Origin: Mycobacterium sp. ACS4054
GTDB lineage: Bacteria; Actinomycetota; Actinomycetes; Mycobacteriales; Mycobacteriaceae
Reading direction: 5' to 3'
NCBI RefSeq assembly: GCF_001667275.1
Contig: NZ_LZHV01000017.1
Span: 124,001-188,000 of the forward strand
Length of the DNA stretch: 64,000 nt
A model generated the notes under the pieces. That model had not been told where the DNA came from and did not search any database. It saw only the letters and a list, made by a program, of their open reading frames with translations. This document shows positions 35,909 to 45,224 of the stretch, in pieces (within the stretch, counting starts at the first letter, position 1; every line of letters begins with the position of its first letter). Position numbers and translations under genes: made by a program.

Positions 35909-37846
35909 TTACACGGTGCGGGTCAATCGGTCGGCGAGCAGCTCGGCGAACCTCGCCGGGTCGTCGAGCGCTCCGCCTTCGGCGAGAAGCGCTGTGCCGT
36001 ATAGCAATTCGGCGGTCTCGGCGATTGAGGGGTCGTCGCTGCGGTCATGGTGCGCTTGCCGCAGGCCGGTGACGAGCGGATGGTTCGGGTTGAGTTCGAG
36101 GATCCGCTTGCCGACCGGGATGTCCTGGCCGGACGCCCGGTACAGGCGCGCGAGCGCCGGGGTGATGCCGAAGGCGTCGGTGATCAGGCAGGCCGGCGAG
36201 TCGGTCAGGCGGCTGGAAAGCCGCACTTCTTTGACGTGGTCGCTCAGCGTCTCCTTCATCCAGGCCAGCAGGTCGGCGAAGTCCTTCTGCTGTTCCTCCC
36301 GCTCCGCCTCGCTCTCCTCGCCCTCGGAGCTGAGGTCCACCTCGCCCTTGGCGACCGACTGCAGCGGTTTGCCGTCGAACTCGGTCACGGTGCCCACCCA
36401 GACCTCGTCGACCGGATCGGTGAGCAGCAGCACCTCGTAGCCCTTGGCCTTGAAGGCCTCGAGGTGCGGTGACTTCAGGATTTGTTGGCGCGTCTCCCCC
36501 GTGGCGAAGAAGATCTGCTCCTGGCCCTCCTTCATGCGCTCGACGTACTCGGCGAGGGTGGTGGCCTCCTCCTCGCTGTGCGTCGAGGCGAATGAGGAGA
36601 TCTGCAGCAGGGTTTCGCGGTTGTCGAAGTCCGACAGCAGGCCCTCCTTGACGACTCTGCCGAACTGCGTCCAGAAGCTGCGGTAGTCCTCGGGCCGTTC
36701 GGACTGCAGCTCCTTGATGGTGGAGAGGACCTTCTTGGTCAGGCGGCGGCGGATGGCCTTGATCTGCCGATCCTGCTGCAGGATTTCGCGCGACACGTTG
36801 AGCGACATGTCCTGTGCGTCGACGACGCCCTTGACGAAGCGCAGGTACTCGGGCATGAGCTGGTCGCAGTCGCCCATGATGAACACCCGCTTGACGTACA
36901 GCTGGATCCCGGTCTGGGCGTCGCGGTTGAACAGGTCGAACGGGGCGTGGGACGGGATGAACAGCAAGGCCTGGTATTCGAAGGTGCCCTCGGCCTTCAT
37001 CGCGATGATTTCGAGCGGGTCGTCCCAGGCGTGCGCGATGTGCTTGTAGAACTCCTTGTATTCCTCCTCGGAAACCTCCTCCTTGGGGCGGGCCCAGAGC
37101 GCCTTCATCGAGTTGAGGGTCTCGGTGTCGATGACGACTTCTTCGCGGGTCTCTTCGGAGTCTTCCTCCACTGGGACCTGGATCCGCCGTTCGACCTCCA
37201 TCCGGATGGGCCACGCGATGAAGTCGGAGTACTTCTTGACCAGGCCGCGGATCTTCCATTCGGACGTGTAGTCGTGCAGCTCGTCCTCGGCGTCTGCGGG
37301 CTTGAGGTGCAGGGTGACCGACGTCCCCTGGGGAGCGCTGTCGACGTCTTCGATGGTGTAGGTGCCCTCGCCGCTGGATTCCCACCGGGTGGCTTCGCTC
37401 TCGCCGGCCTTGCGGGTGAGCAGCTCGACCTTGTCGGCGACCATGAAGCTCGAGTAGAAGCCGATGCCGAACTGGCCGATCAGTTCCTCCGAGGCCGCGG
37501 CGTTCTTGGCGTCCTTCAGCTGCTGACGCAGCTCGGCGGTGCCGGACTTGGCCAGGGTGCCGATCAGCGCCACCACCTCGGCGCGGGTCATGCCGATGCC
37601 GTTGTCGCGGATGGTGAGTGTCCGTGCGTCCTTGTCGACCTCGATCTCGATGTGCAGGTCGGAGGTGTCGACGTCGAGTTCTTTGTTGCGGAAGGCTTCC
37701 AGCCGCAACTTGTCCAGTGCGTCGGAAGCGTTCGAGATCAGCTCCCGCAGAAACGAATCCTTGTTGGAGTAGACCGAGTGGACCATCAGATCCAGCAGTT
37801 GCCGGGCTTCGGCCTGAAACTCCAACTGCTCGACACGCGCGTTCAT
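35909..37846 (-). CDS. htpG: Chaperone protein HtpG (Hsp90)
   Basis: 645 residues, the usual length. The N-terminal ATPase (GHKL) has ELISNASDALDKLR, the DNGIGM motif and GQFGIGFYSSFMVADKV. The middle domain has SLNVSREILQQD with the ATP-contacting Arg, and the C-terminal dimer domain follows. It is a cytosolic ATP-driven chaperone for late-stage folding of client proteins. The ATG at 37846 gives the typical MNARVEQLEFQAE start; upstream extension is antisense to the next gene. It corresponds to Rv2299c in the shared backbone. Confidence 0.97.
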   Translation of the reverse strand: MNARVEQLEFQAEARQLLDLMVHSVYSNKDSFLRELISNASDALDKLRLEAFRNKELDVDTSDLHIEIEVDKDARTLTIRDNGIGMTRAEVVALIGTLAKSGTAELRQQLKDAKNAAASEELIGQFGIGFYSSFMVADKVELLTRKAGESEATRWESSGEGTYTIEDVDSAPQGTSVTLHLKPADAEDELHDYTSEWKIRGLVKKYSDFIAWPIRMEVERRIQVPVEEDSEETREEVVIDTETLNSMKALWARPKEEVSEEEYKEFYKHIAHAWDDPLEIIAMKAEGTFEYQALLFIPSHAPFDLFNRDAQTGIQLYVKRVFIMGDCDQLMPEYLRFVKGVVDAQDMSLNVSREILQQDRQIKAIRRRLTKKVLSTIKELQSERPEDYRSFWTQFGRVVKEGLLSDFDNRETLLQISSFASTHSEEEATTLAEYVERMKEGQEQIFFATGETRQQILKSPHLEAFKAKGYEVLLLTDPVDEVWVGTVTEFDGKPLQSVAKGEVDLSSEGEESEAEREEQQKDFADLLAWMKETLSDHVKEVRLSSRLTDSPACLITDAFGITPALARLYRASGQDIPVGKRILELNPNHPLVTGLRQAHHDRSDDPSIAETAELLYGTALLAEGGALDDPARFAELLADRLTRTV

Positions 37847-37939
37847 GAAATTCCCTGCACTTTCCTTCCGGTGATGACGTTGCAAATTTACGCAAGACGC
37901 GGATGGTACGCGCCCGGGGGCTGGCCCTACCCTGAACAC

Positions 37940-38560
37940 ATGTCTGTCGCGCAACGCGAACGTGCCGCCCTCGTCGAAACCATGCGTGCCGCCGGGCCGG
38001 AGGCGCCCACGTTGTGCGAGGGGTGGAAGACGCGGGATCTTGCCGCCCATCTCGTCATCCGGGAGTACCGGCCCGACGCCGCCCCGGGGATCGTGATCCC
38101 GTTCTTCGCCTCGCACACCGAGAAGGTGCAGGACCAGGTGGCCGAACGGGCCGACTGGGACGAGTTAATCGACAAGGTCGCATCGGGGCCGCCGGTCTAC
38201 TCGCCGTTCAAGCTGCTCGATCCGGTGGCCAATGTGGCCGAGATGTTCATCCATCACGAGGATGTGCGCCGCGCGCAGCCGGGCTGGCAGCCGCGCACGC
38301 TGGATCCCGATCTGAGCGCCCGGCTGCGCCGCACCCTGCCGTTGATGGCCCGGCTCACCCTCGCCAAGGTGCCGGGCCGGGTCGCGTTGCGCACCCCGGA
38401 GGGCAAGACGCTGTTGACCGCGGGACGCGGCCCGGCCGTCACGGTGACCGGCGCGCCCGAGGAGCTGCTGCTGTTTTCGGTCGGACGCGCCGCAAAGGTC
38501 GAGTTCGACGGCGACCCGTCGGCGGTGCAGGCCGTCCGCGAGGCGCCCAAGGGGCTGTAG
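37940..38560 (+). CDS. TIGR03085-like DinB-fold metal-binding protein
   Basis: 206 residues. TLCEGWKTRDLAAHLVIREYRPD is the conserved entry of this mycothiol-associated family, and VAEMFIHHEDVRRAQPGW supplies the spaced His metal ligands. The C-terminal 70 residues are a separate alpha-beta domain. The function is unknown. It starts at the ATG 37940, 93 bases from the divergent htpG, so heat-shock promoters may lie between them. Confidence 0.75.
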   Translation: MSVAQRERAALVETMRAAGPEAPTLCEGWKTRDLAAHLVIREYRPDAAPGIVIPFFASHTEKVQDQVAERADWDELIDKVASGPPVYSPFKLLDPVANVAEMFIHHEDVRRAQPGWQPRTLDPDLSARLRRTLPLMARLTLAKVPGRVALRTPEGKTLLTAGRGPAVTVTGAPEELLLFSVGRAAKVEFDGDPSAVQAVREAPKGL

Positions 38561-38568
38561 CAGCGGCC

Positions 38569-40119
38569 TCATCCGAACGCTTGGCGGAGGTCTTTCTTGA
38601 TCACCTTGCCAAACTGGTTGCGCGGCAGCGCATCGACGATCACCAGACGCTCGGGATGCTTGTAGCGACTCAGCTTGTTTGAATGGCAGTGCCGCACCAG
38701 GGATTCCAACGACACCTCTTCGGCCGATGCGGGCACCACCACCGCGCAGACGCGCTCACCGGTGCGCGGGTCCGGAACGCCGATGACCGCGACGTCGGCG
38801 ACCGCGGGATGGGTGGCGAGCACGTTCTCGACTTCGAGGGCCGAGACGTTTTCGGCGTTGCGAATGATCGCGTCCTTGATGCGGCCGGTCACCCGCACGT
38901 TGCCGTCCGCATCGACCAGGCCGAGGTCGCCCGTGCGAAGCCAGCCATCCGGGTCGAACGCGTCGGCGTCCAGCGCGGCGTCCGCGTACCCGAGAAAGCA
39001 TTGCGGCCCCTTGAGCCGCAACTCGCCCTCCTGTCCGACGGGCAGTTCCGCTTCGTCACCGCCGACCACCCGGACGCTGACGCCCGGTGTCGGCCTGCCG
39101 ACGGTGTGGTCGAGCGACTCGGGCGTGGCGTCGAGCGACGGTGAGGCCGCCACGGGGAACTCGGTGAGCCCCCACGCGTTCGCGATGCCCGGCAGGCCGA
39201 AGGCCTCGCGGATTTGGCGGCCCAGCTCGGCGGTGATGGGAGCGCCGCCCGCCAGGCACCCGCGAAGGTGGGGAAAGAGCGGCCGATCCCCGTGCGCCCG
39301 TTGGGCTTCGAGGTAACCGACGAAAAACGGGGTCGCGGTGCCCAGGAAAGTCGGGTTGTGCTCCGCGATGGAAAACGGTGTGGTCGCCGGATCGAACACC
39401 TCGAACAGCGCCAACCGCATGCCGGTCCGCAGCGCGGCGGCCAGCATCACCGCCCCGCCGATGTGCGCGATCGGAAAGGCGATGGGGTCGACGTCGCTGC
39501 CGTTGATGCCGACCGCACCGACCAACCCGGTCGCACCGGCTATCACCGTTGCGTCGGAATGGCGAATTCCTTTGGGCGCCGCGGTCGTTCCCGACGAGTA
39601 ATAAACCCATCGCGCGTCGCCGGCGGAACCGGGCGGGGGGGGGAGCGCGTCGGCGCCGGCGCGGGGCAGCCGGAGCTCGCCGCCGGCCGGCGGCGTCGCC
39701 AAGTCGACGGTGATGACTTCGAAGCCGCGGGTCGCGGCCAGCGCCCGCGCCAGCTCGGCGTGATCGAATCCGCGCCAGAGTTCCGGCACCACGAGGTATT
39801 CCGAGGAGAGCTGTTCGGTGATGAAGCCGACCTCGTGTTCCCGCAGGATCGGAATGATCGGGTTTTGCACGGCGCCGAGCCGGGCCAGCGCCGCCATGAC
39901 GACCGCGGTCTCCAGCGTGGTCGGCAACTGCCAGGACACCACGGTTCCCGGTCGTATCCCGCGTTCGGCGAACGCGGCGGCCGTCGCGCAGGCGGCGTCG
40001 CGAAACTGGCGCGCGGTCAGGCTGCGCCCTTTGTCGTCGGCGAGCAGCGGCCGGGGCGAATCCGTTCGCGCCGCGTCGGCGATCAACGTCCAGTAGGTGA
40101 CGTCGCTTCCGATGCTCAT
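38569..40119 (-). CDS. AMP-dependent acyl-CoA synthetase/ligase (FadD-like)
   Basis: 516 residues of the ANL superfamily. P-loop-like YYSSGTTAAPKGIRHSD at about residue 172, the A5 motif NAWGLTEFPV, the adenylate site GWLRTGDLGLVD and the C-terminal Lys in GKVIKKDLRQ are all present. It activates a carboxylic acid with ATP to the adenylate and then to CoA. It overlaps the thioesterase gene upstream (ATGA). The pair may load and unload an acyl group in a short pathway; the substrate is unknown. Confidence 0.87.
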   Translation of the reverse strand: MSIGSDVTYWTLIADAARTDSPRPLLADDKGRSLTARQFRDAACATAAAFAERGIRPGTVVSWQLPTTLETAVVMAALARLGAVQNPIIPILREHEVGFITEQLSSEYLVVPELWRGFDHAELARALAATRGFEVITVDLATPPAGGELRLPRAGADALPPPPGSAGDARWVYYSSGTTAAPKGIRHSDATVIAGATGLVGAVGINGSDVDPIAFPIAHIGGAVMLAAALRTGMRLALFEVFDPATTPFSIAEHNPTFLGTATPFFVGYLEAQRAHGDRPLFPHLRGCLAGGAPITAELGRQIREAFGLPGIANAWGLTEFPVAASPSLDATPESLDHTVGRPTPGVSVRVVGGDEAELPVGQEGELRLKGPQCFLGYADAALDADAFDPDGWLRTGDLGLVDADGNVRVTGRIKDAIIRNAENVSALEVENVLATHPAVADVAVIGVPDPRTGERVCAVVVPASAEEVSLESLVRHCHSNKLSRYKHPERLVIVDALPRNQFGKVIKKDLRQAFG

Positions 40120-40961
40120 TCGCTCGTCGGGTTGACCTGTACCGGGCGGAATCCGGAGTGCGCTATCGCGACCGAGACCGCACTGCCGATGGGGCCCTTG
40201 CGGTCGACCAGCACGGCCGATCCGGTGGCCACCCCGTCGTGGCTGTAGTGCGTCAGGGAGGCCATGCCGATGTGCGGCCCCTCCGGCAGCCGGCTCAGCG
40301 TCAGGGTGTAGTCGGCGTTGATGAATTGCAGCCCGTTGGTTCCCCAATTGGCAAGGGAAGCCGTGATATCCGCCGCCATGGCCGCCCGGGTGAACGCGGT
40401 GACGGGTTCGCCCTCGATGAGCGAGCGGGCCTCATACAGCCATGTGTATTTCGGCCCCGGGGTGTCGGCCCAGTCGGGGTCGGGGTTTTGCACTTCGGTG
40501 CCCCAGCCGTAGGTGCGCATGAACAGCGATGGTTGGACGCCGTCCTCGATGGGCAGGGGCGGCATCTGCACGCTAGGCGACCACACGTGCCCCTCGGGCT
40601 GCGTTCCGCGCCGCAGGAACAACGCGCTGCCCCGCGCGACCGGGACGCCCCGCTGGGTGAGGACGGCCTCGACGAGCCGCAGTCGCCGACGGTCGTGGTG
40701 CACGGTGGTGCTTACTTCGATGGGTTCCAGGGCGGCCGGCGCGGGCAGGTCGACTGTCAGCCGGGCGGGTTGCAGTTGCGGGTCGTCGACCGCGGTTTCG
40801 ACCGCCCAGCCCAGCAGGCCGCCGACCACGTGCCCGCTGAGCGACGGGCCCCATCCGCCGCGCCCGATCGGGTTTGGCATGAAACGGCTTTCGTCGCGCG
40901 AGAAGTACGGGGTCGACGTCGCCGAGGCGACGTCATCAAACACGAAATTAGCTTCGGTCAA
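40116..40961 (-). CDS. TesB-like double-hotdog acyl-CoA thioesterase
   Basis: 281 residues. The N-terminal hotdog entry is GRGGWGPSLSGHVVGGLLGWAVE in part, and the second domain includes WTWLYEARSLIEGEP-like YTWLYEARSLIEG and VATGSAVLVDRKGPIG. The arrangement matches TesB-type and related acyl-CoA thioesterase families, which release free acid from CoA. The start is a TTG at 40961, because no ATG or GTG is in frame close by. It is coupled to the AMP ligase. Confidence 0.65.
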   Translation of the reverse strand: MTEANFVFDDVASATSTPYFSRDESRFMPNPIGRGGWGPSLSGHVVGGLLGWAVETAVDDPQLQPARLTVDLPAPAALEPIEVSTTVHHDRRRLRLVEAVLTQRGVPVARGSALFLRRGTQPEGHVWSPSVQMPPLPIEDGVQPSLFMRTYGWGTEVQNPDPDWADTPGPKYTWLYEARSLIEGEPVTAFTRAAMAADITASLANWGTNGLQFINADYTLTLSRLPEGPHIGMASLTHYSHDGVATGSAVLVDRKGPIGSAVSVAIAHSGFRPVQVNPTSE

Positions 40962-40989
40962 TGCGTGACGCTCCGCCCGGCGTTGGGAC

Positions 40990-41001
40990 CCTCAGCTGAG
41001 G
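40990..41001. promoter_or_regulatory. Perfect 12-bp palindrome upstream of the thioesterase/ligase operon
   Basis: CCTCAGCTGAGG is an exact palindrome 29-40 bases before the TTG start at 40961, in a 94-base intergenic gap. The position suits an operator, but no regulator gene is adjacent. Confidence 0.35.
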
Positions 41002-41055
41002 ATGGCAACAGTTGATATTACAGTTCGAGTTCCAGTGCCGCGGGTGGGACCGCCG

Positions 41056-41769
41056 TCAGGTGATCGCCGCGCCCACCAAATGGCCGATCAGGTAGGTGAT
41101 CGACAACGCGAGGCCGCCCCCGATGACGTTGCGAAGCACCGCGCGCCCCTTCGGCGCCCCGCCCAGCCCGGCCGACACCGCCCCGGTGATCACCAGCGCG
41201 AGGAGTACCGCCGCGACGGTGATCGGGATTCTCCAGGACGCGGGCGGGGCCAAGATGGCGATCAGCGGCAACAGGGCGCCGATTGCGAACGACAGAGCCG
41301 AGGAGGACGCCGCCTGCCACGGGTTGGTGAGCTCATCGGGATTGATACCGAGTTCGACCTCGGCGTGGGCCAGGAGCGGATTGTGGTCGGTGAGTTCCTC
41401 GGCGACCATGCGGGCGGTCGCCGCGGTCAGGCCCTTCGCCTCATATAGGGCGGCGAGCTCGTCCAGCTCGGCGACCGGGTCGTCGCGCAGCTCTTCGCGC
41501 TCCTTGTGCAGGAGCGCCTTCTCGGTGTCGCGCTGGGTGCTGACCGACACGTACTCGCCCAGCGCCATCGATACCGCGCCGGCGACCAGCCCTGCGGTGC
41601 CGGCGGTCAACACCGGAGTGCGTTCCACCGTCGCCGCCGCGACTCCCACCACGATGCCCGCCGTGGACACGATTCCGTCGTTGGCGCCCAGGACCCCGGC
41701 ACGCAACCAATTAAGTTTCGACGACACCGAACCCACGTGCGGTTCGGCCGGATGTGACGGGCTCGACAC
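41056..41769 (-). CDS. VIT1/CCC1-family iron/manganese transporter
   Basis: 237 residues. The N-terminal helix 1 motif LGANDGIVSTAGIVVGVAAA is diagnostic. The cytosolic metal-binding helices follow (REELRDDPVAELDEL and TARMVAEELTDHNPLLAHAEVE, rich in acidic residues). The C-terminal has three more helices (SFAIGALLPLIAIL, ITVAAVLLALVITG, GLALSITYLIGHL). It probably exports Fe2+ or Mn2+ from the cytosol. It starts at the GTG 41769 and is divergent from the collagen-like gene. Confidence 0.87.
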   Translation of the reverse strand: MSSPSHPAEPHVGSVSSKLNWLRAGVLGANDGIVSTAGIVVGVAAATVERTPVLTAGTAGLVAGAVSMALGEYVSVSTQRDTEKALLHKEREELRDDPVAELDELAALYEAKGLTAATARMVAEELTDHNPLLAHAEVELGINPDELTNPWQAASSSALSFAIGALLPLIAILAPPASWRIPITVAAVLLALVITGAVSAGLGGAPKGRAVLRNVIGGGLALSITYLIGHLVGAAIT

Positions 41770-41976
41770 GGCGGCAACGATATACGTCGAAAACCCGCCC
41801 GACTAGCAAACATAGCCTTGCCAAACCGGCAGGCGCCGCTCATTTTCCGCGCCGCGGCGTGCGCCAAAAGCTCCGCATGGGCGTCGCACAGCCGATCCAT
41901 AGGAAAGCTATCTAAGGTCGGTTTGTGTAAGGGGGGATTCCGAGGAATTCACTAATCGCTAGACAGGTGAAGGACT

Positions 41977-42591
41977 ATGAGATTCAAGCAAATACTTGGG
42001 GGAATAACCGTCGCCGGTGCCCTTAGCGCTGCCGCGCTGGGCATGGGCGCCGCCGCGGCCAACGCCGCTCCGGGAGCGCCGGCGCCCGGGCCGGCCGGCA
42101 ATCATGGTGGGCCGGCCCCGGGCGGTATTCATCCGCCGAACGCACCCGGTGATCCGGGCGGTCCCGGTGGCCCTGGCGGTCCCGGCGGCCCTGGCGGTCC
42201 CGGCGGGCCGGGAGGTGGACCGGGTGGGCCCGGCGGCCCCGGTCACCCGGGCGGACCCGGTGGCCCAGGCGGGCCCGATCATCCCGGTGGGCCCGGCGGC
42301 CCAGGCGGACCCGGCGGGCCCGATCACCCCGGCGGTCCCGGCGGGCCGGGCGGTCCCTGGCACGGAGATCCCCAGCGCGGTTACTTCCGCGGGGCACCGT
42401 GGGGCGACGGGCCGGCCCCGTGGGGACCCGGTGAGCCGCCGCGCCCGGCGTGGGACCGGCCGCTTCCCCCGCCCGGTGCGCATTGGGGATACGGCCCGAT
42501 CAACTACTGGGGCTACCAGGAGACCCCGGTGTGGGATCCCGGATTCAACCAGTGGGGATTCTGGTTCTTCGGAGTCTGGATTCCGCTGTAA
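41977..42591 (+). CDS. Secreted collagen-like Gly-Gly-Pro protein
   Basis: 204 residues. The signal peptide ends AANA before AP, and the mature part begins [10 protein letters not shown]. About 80 residues (61-127) are Gly-Gly-Pro triplets, interrupted by His and Asp ([12 protein letters not shown]). A compact C-terminal domain is rich in Trp, Tyr and Phe ([20 protein letters not shown], then WFFGVWIPL). Gly-X-Y-like repeats might form a polyproline or collagen-type rod, but the third position is mostly Pro and Gly, so a true triple helix is uncertain. It is probably a cell-wall or surface protein. Confidence 0.75.
   Translation: MRFKQILGGITVAGALSAAALGMGAAAANAAPGAPAPGPAGNHGGPAPGGIHPPNAPGDPGGPGGPGGPGGPGGPGGPGGGPGGPGGPGHPGGPGGPGGPDHPGGPGGPGGPGGPDHPGGPGGPGGPWHGDPQRGYFRGAPWGDGPAPWGPGEPPRPAWDRPLPPPGAHWGYGPINYWGYQETPVWDPGFNQWGFWFFGVWIPL
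42157..42357 (+). repeat. Tandem GGY-CCN coding repeat
   Basis: About 200 bases of 9-base units (Gly-Gly-Pro codons), with intermittent GACCC-GATCAC (PDHPGG) units. The purity of the tract makes it prone to copy-number change between strains. It lies inside the collagen-like gene. Confidence 0.8.
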
Positions 42592-42606
42592 AGAGCACTA
42601 AAGCGC

Positions 42607-42640
42607 GGCGCCCGCTTCGCCACCAGGCGAGGCGGGCGCC
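42607..42640. terminator. 15-bp stem-tetraloop terminator
   Basis: GGCGCCCGCTTCGCC pairs with GGCGAGGCGGGCGCC (one T-G wobble) around the loop ACCA. It sits 16 bases after the collagen-like gene and before the convergent methyltransferase. Confidence 0.75.
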
Positions 42641-42695
42641 ATCGCTTCCGCACGGATGGACGGGGTAACCCGTTGCGGCGCAGGCGAACAGCGCG

Positions 42696-43334
42696 TTAGC
42701 CGTTCTTGGTGCCGACGGTGATCAGGTCGGAAATGATTCGCGTCCAGGCCGGCCGCGGGATGCGGTGCTGATCGCTGATCACGAAACCGGCGGCTTCGAA
42801 CATCGCCCGCATCTCCGGCGGCGATGCGTTGTGCTGCGGCTTCCACCTACTGGCCGACGGCGCCTGAAGCAGCTGTTGGCGCGCGCTCAGGGCCGCAACG
42901 GCAACCATGCCGCCGGGCGCCAGCACGCGGTGGAATTCGCGCAGGGCCGCGGGCTGGTCGAAGAAGTGGAACGCCGAGGTGGTGACCACCGCGTCGAGCG
43001 CCCCGTCGTCGAAGGGCAGCTGCTCGGCCGGGCCGCGCATCCATTGCACCCGATCGGTTCTGGCACGCGCCTGGTCGAGCATGCCCTCGGACATGTCGAT
43101 GCCGTACATCTCATCGGGCTGCAATTCGCGGGCGATCCGGTCACTGAGAACGCCGGTACCGCAAGCGATATCGGCGATCCTGCGGGCGTGGTGGGCGCGT
43201 AGCCGCGCAATCACCTCGTCGTGCGGCGGACGGTAAACCCACCGCTGCAAGACCGGTAGGTCGTACGCCGGGGCCAGAAAGCTCCACAGCCGCGTGACGG
43301 CGTCGTTGAGTCCCCGACGGCTCGGTGCCGTCAT
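42696..43334 (-). CDS. Class I SAM-dependent methyltransferase (Methyltransf_11 type)
   Basis: 212 residues. The SAM-binding loop [16 protein letters not shown] lies at about residues 53-68, with the acidic residue in [13 protein letters not shown] and the post-II motif [20 protein letters not shown]. An N-terminal helical region precedes it. The ATG at 43334 overlaps the upstream gene's TGA (ATGA). The substrate is unknown; related proteins methylate lipids or small metabolites. Confidence 0.85.
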   Translation of the reverse strand: MTAPSRRGLNDAVTRLWSFLAPAYDLPVLQRWVYRPPHDEVIARLRAHHARRIADIACGTGVLSDRIARELQPDEMYGIDMSEGMLDQARARTDRVQWMRGPAEQLPFDDGALDAVVTTSAFHFFDQPAALREFHRVLAPGGMVAVAALSARQQLLQAPSASRWKPQHNASPPEMRAMFEAAGFVISDQHRIPRPAWTRIISDLITVGTKNG

Positions 43335-44263
43335 TCGCTCAGCACCGCGCTGTAGTAGACGGTGTCGGCGACCGAGACCGAGTCATTGGTCTGCGGGATG
43401 GCCGCGAGCCCGCTGCCGGCCAGCAGCTCGCTCATCTGGGTGCCGACCGTCTGCCAGCCGAGGTTATTCAAGTACTCGGCGACGTCGTTGCGCTCACCCT
43501 CGAAACCCAGCTCTTCCCAATCGAGTTCGAAGCCGTGGTCGCGCCACTTGGCGGTGGCCCGGCGCATCATTTCGCGGGCCTTGTCCACGTCTTGCTGCGG
43601 GCGGTTCGGGATCGCCTCGACGGCGAGCCTGCTGCCCTCGGCGCTGATCGCGGAGATGTTGTCCAGCAAGCGGTCCTGAGCGACGGGCGGTAGGTACCCG
43701 AAGAGGCCCTCCGCGATCCAGGCGGTCCGGCGGGTCGTGTCAAAACCGGCGTCCACCAACGCCTTCGGCCAGTCGCTTCGCAGATCGATGGCGACCGTGC
43801 GAAGGTCGGCCCGCGGCGCGGCGCCCAGCTTCGCCAGGGTGGTGGTCTTGAACTCGATCACCTCGGGCTGGTCGATCTCGAAGACCGTCATGTCGGCGGG
43901 CCACGCCAATCGGTAGGCGCGGGCGTCGAGGCCGGAGGCCAAAATTACGGCTTGGCGGATCCCGCCCTGCGCGGCGTCGTGGAAGAAGGCATCGAAGAAC
44001 CGGGTGCGCGCGGCCATCGCCACCGGCATGTGCTCGAGCTTCCAGCCGGATTCGTGGTCGTCGACGTCGGCGGCATCAAGGTCGCCGTCGACCCATCGGG
44101 TGAAGAAGTCGACGCCGACCGCGCGAACCAGCGGTTCGGCGAACCGGTCGTCGATCAGCGGGGTGTCGGCCTTGGTCGCAATCGCTCGGGCCGCGGCGAC
44201 CATCGTGGCCGTCGCGCCCACACTGGTGGCCAGATCCCAGGTGTCGTTGTCTGTGCGTGGCAT
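43331..44263 (-). CDS. SAM-dependent methyltransferase, TIGR00027/UPF0677 family
   Basis: 310 residues. This mycobacteria-expanded family begins [21 protein letters not shown] and then [17 protein letters not shown]. The SAM-binding part is [18 protein letters not shown], with the acidic [13 protein letters not shown]. It is often related to leucine carboxyl methyltransferases. It overlaps the second methyltransferase gene, so the pair probably works in one pathway. Confidence 0.85.
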   Translation of the reverse strand: MPRTDNDTWDLATSVGATATMVAAARAIATKADTPLIDDRFAEPLVRAVGVDFFTRWVDGDLDAADVDDHESGWKLEHMPVAMAARTRFFDAFFHDAAQGGIRQAVILASGLDARAYRLAWPADMTVFEIDQPEVIEFKTTTLAKLGAAPRADLRTVAIDLRSDWPKALVDAGFDTTRRTAWIAEGLFGYLPPVAQDRLLDNISAISAEGSRLAVEAIPNRPQQDVDKAREMMRRATAKWRDHGFELDWEELGFEGERNDVAEYLNNLGWQTVGTQMSELLAGSGLAAIPQTNDSVSVADTVYYSAVLSE

Positions 44264-44296
44264 GCGCCTGTGTGTCCCCTCGAGTCGCAGCGTTAC

Positions 44297-44641
44297 TTAG
44301 CAACCATAACGACCGCGAGGGATCGCGAGTTCCCCGGAATTTTGCGGCAGCTGGACGCGGTGAGCGCGGGGTTGGGCAGTTCCGCCCGTACGTGGACAGG
44401 GATCGGTAGGGAGCCCCGGGCTACCGGGTCCGCGGGGCCCGACGGGTGCAGCCGGCCCGTTCGCGGAGGGGACCCACAACACGCATTGATTCAAAAACCC
44501 GCTCCACACAAACCCGGGCGGGCAGACGGGGTCCGCGTGGCCGATCGCCGGCGCGGAACTCGCCGGCAAGATCACCAACGCGAACGCGAAGGCGCCAGAT
44601 GCCCAACCCCGGACCAGATGCTTCATCGCGGCGGTTGTCAT
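44297..44641 (-). CDS. Small secreted Cys protein
   Basis: 114 residues. The signal peptide has a hydrophobic core AFAFALVILPASSAPAIGHA, and the mature part begins DPVCPPGFVWSGFLNQCV. The two close cysteines probably form a disulfide loop, followed by a Pro/Gly-rich tail with two more cysteines (DPCPRT and the final C). A GGGGAGG ribosome site precedes the ATG at 44641. Mycobacterial secreted proteins with this C-P-P-G-F pattern are known, but their function is not. Confidence 0.68.
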   Translation of the reverse strand: MTTAAMKHLVRGWASGAFAFALVILPASSAPAIGHADPVCPPGFVWSGFLNQCVLWVPSANGPAAPVGPRGPGSPGLPTDPCPRTGGTAQPRAHRVQLPQNSGELAIPRGRYGC

Positions 44642-44667
44642 GTGGGTCGCCTCCCCTGGCGGTGCCG

Positions 44668-45099
44668 TTATTCGGTAACCAGTTCGAAGACCGGGATTAC
44701 CCGGTCGGTGCGCTGCTCGTACTCGCCGAACCCCGGGGCGCGTTCGACGACGGTTCGGTAGACGGAATCCCGCTCGTCGCGCGGCAATTCGCGCGCGGTG
44801 GCCGACCGCGGGGGTTGCGAACCGATCTCCACGCTCACCCGCGGGTTGGCACGGATGTTGTGCACCCACGCGGGATTCTTGTCCCGGCCCGCGGCGGAAC
44901 CGATGACATAAATCTTGCCGTCGATATCGAAGTAGCCGATGAGATTCACCCGCTGCTCACCGGAGCGGGCACCGGTCGAGGTCAACAACAGCAACGGGAA
45001 GCCCTCGAACTGGCCGCCCACCTTGCCGCCGTTGCGGCGGAACTCCTCGATGTTGCGCTCGTTGAATTCGCGTTCGGACTGCATCACATCGTCGGCCAT
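44668..45099 (-). CDS. Ddn-like F420-dependent nitroreductase-family protein
   Basis: 143 residues of the split beta-barrel family. LLLTSTGARSGEQRVNLIGYFDIDG, IGSAAGRDKNPAWVHNIRANPRV and a C-terminal PVFELVTE match the deazaflavin-dependent nitroreductase group (Ddn, Rv3547), which uses F420H2 to reduce quinones and nitroaromatic drugs. It is downstream of and on the same strand as the small secreted protein gene. It is cytosolic or membrane-associated. The natural substrate is probably menaquinone-like. Confidence 0.85.
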   Translation of the reverse strand: MADDVMQSEREFNERNIEEFRRNGGKVGGQFEGFPLLLLTSTGARSGEQRVNLIGYFDIDGKIYVIGSAAGRDKNPAWVHNIRANPRVSVEIGSQPPRSATARELPRDERDSVYRTVVERAPGFGEYEQRTDRVIPVFELVTE

Positions 45100-45224
45100 C
45101 TACCCATCCTGGCACGGGACCCCGCCCGCGAGCGCCCCGCGATTGATCGTCGCCGAATGCGGGTATCACCTGGCAATCCCATCGGGGGGGTATCCGCTTT
45201 TCGTAGCAACGAAGTGAGCACGAG

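Noticed and set aside
35909..38116. Longer htpG start at 38116
   Set aside because: HtpG proteins begin near MNARVEQLEFQAE, and the extra residues are antisense to the 37940 gene.
42157..42357. CRISPR or minisatellite of non-coding origin
   Set aside because: The tract is in frame within a gene with a signal peptide and a conserved-looking C-terminus, so it is a coding repeat.
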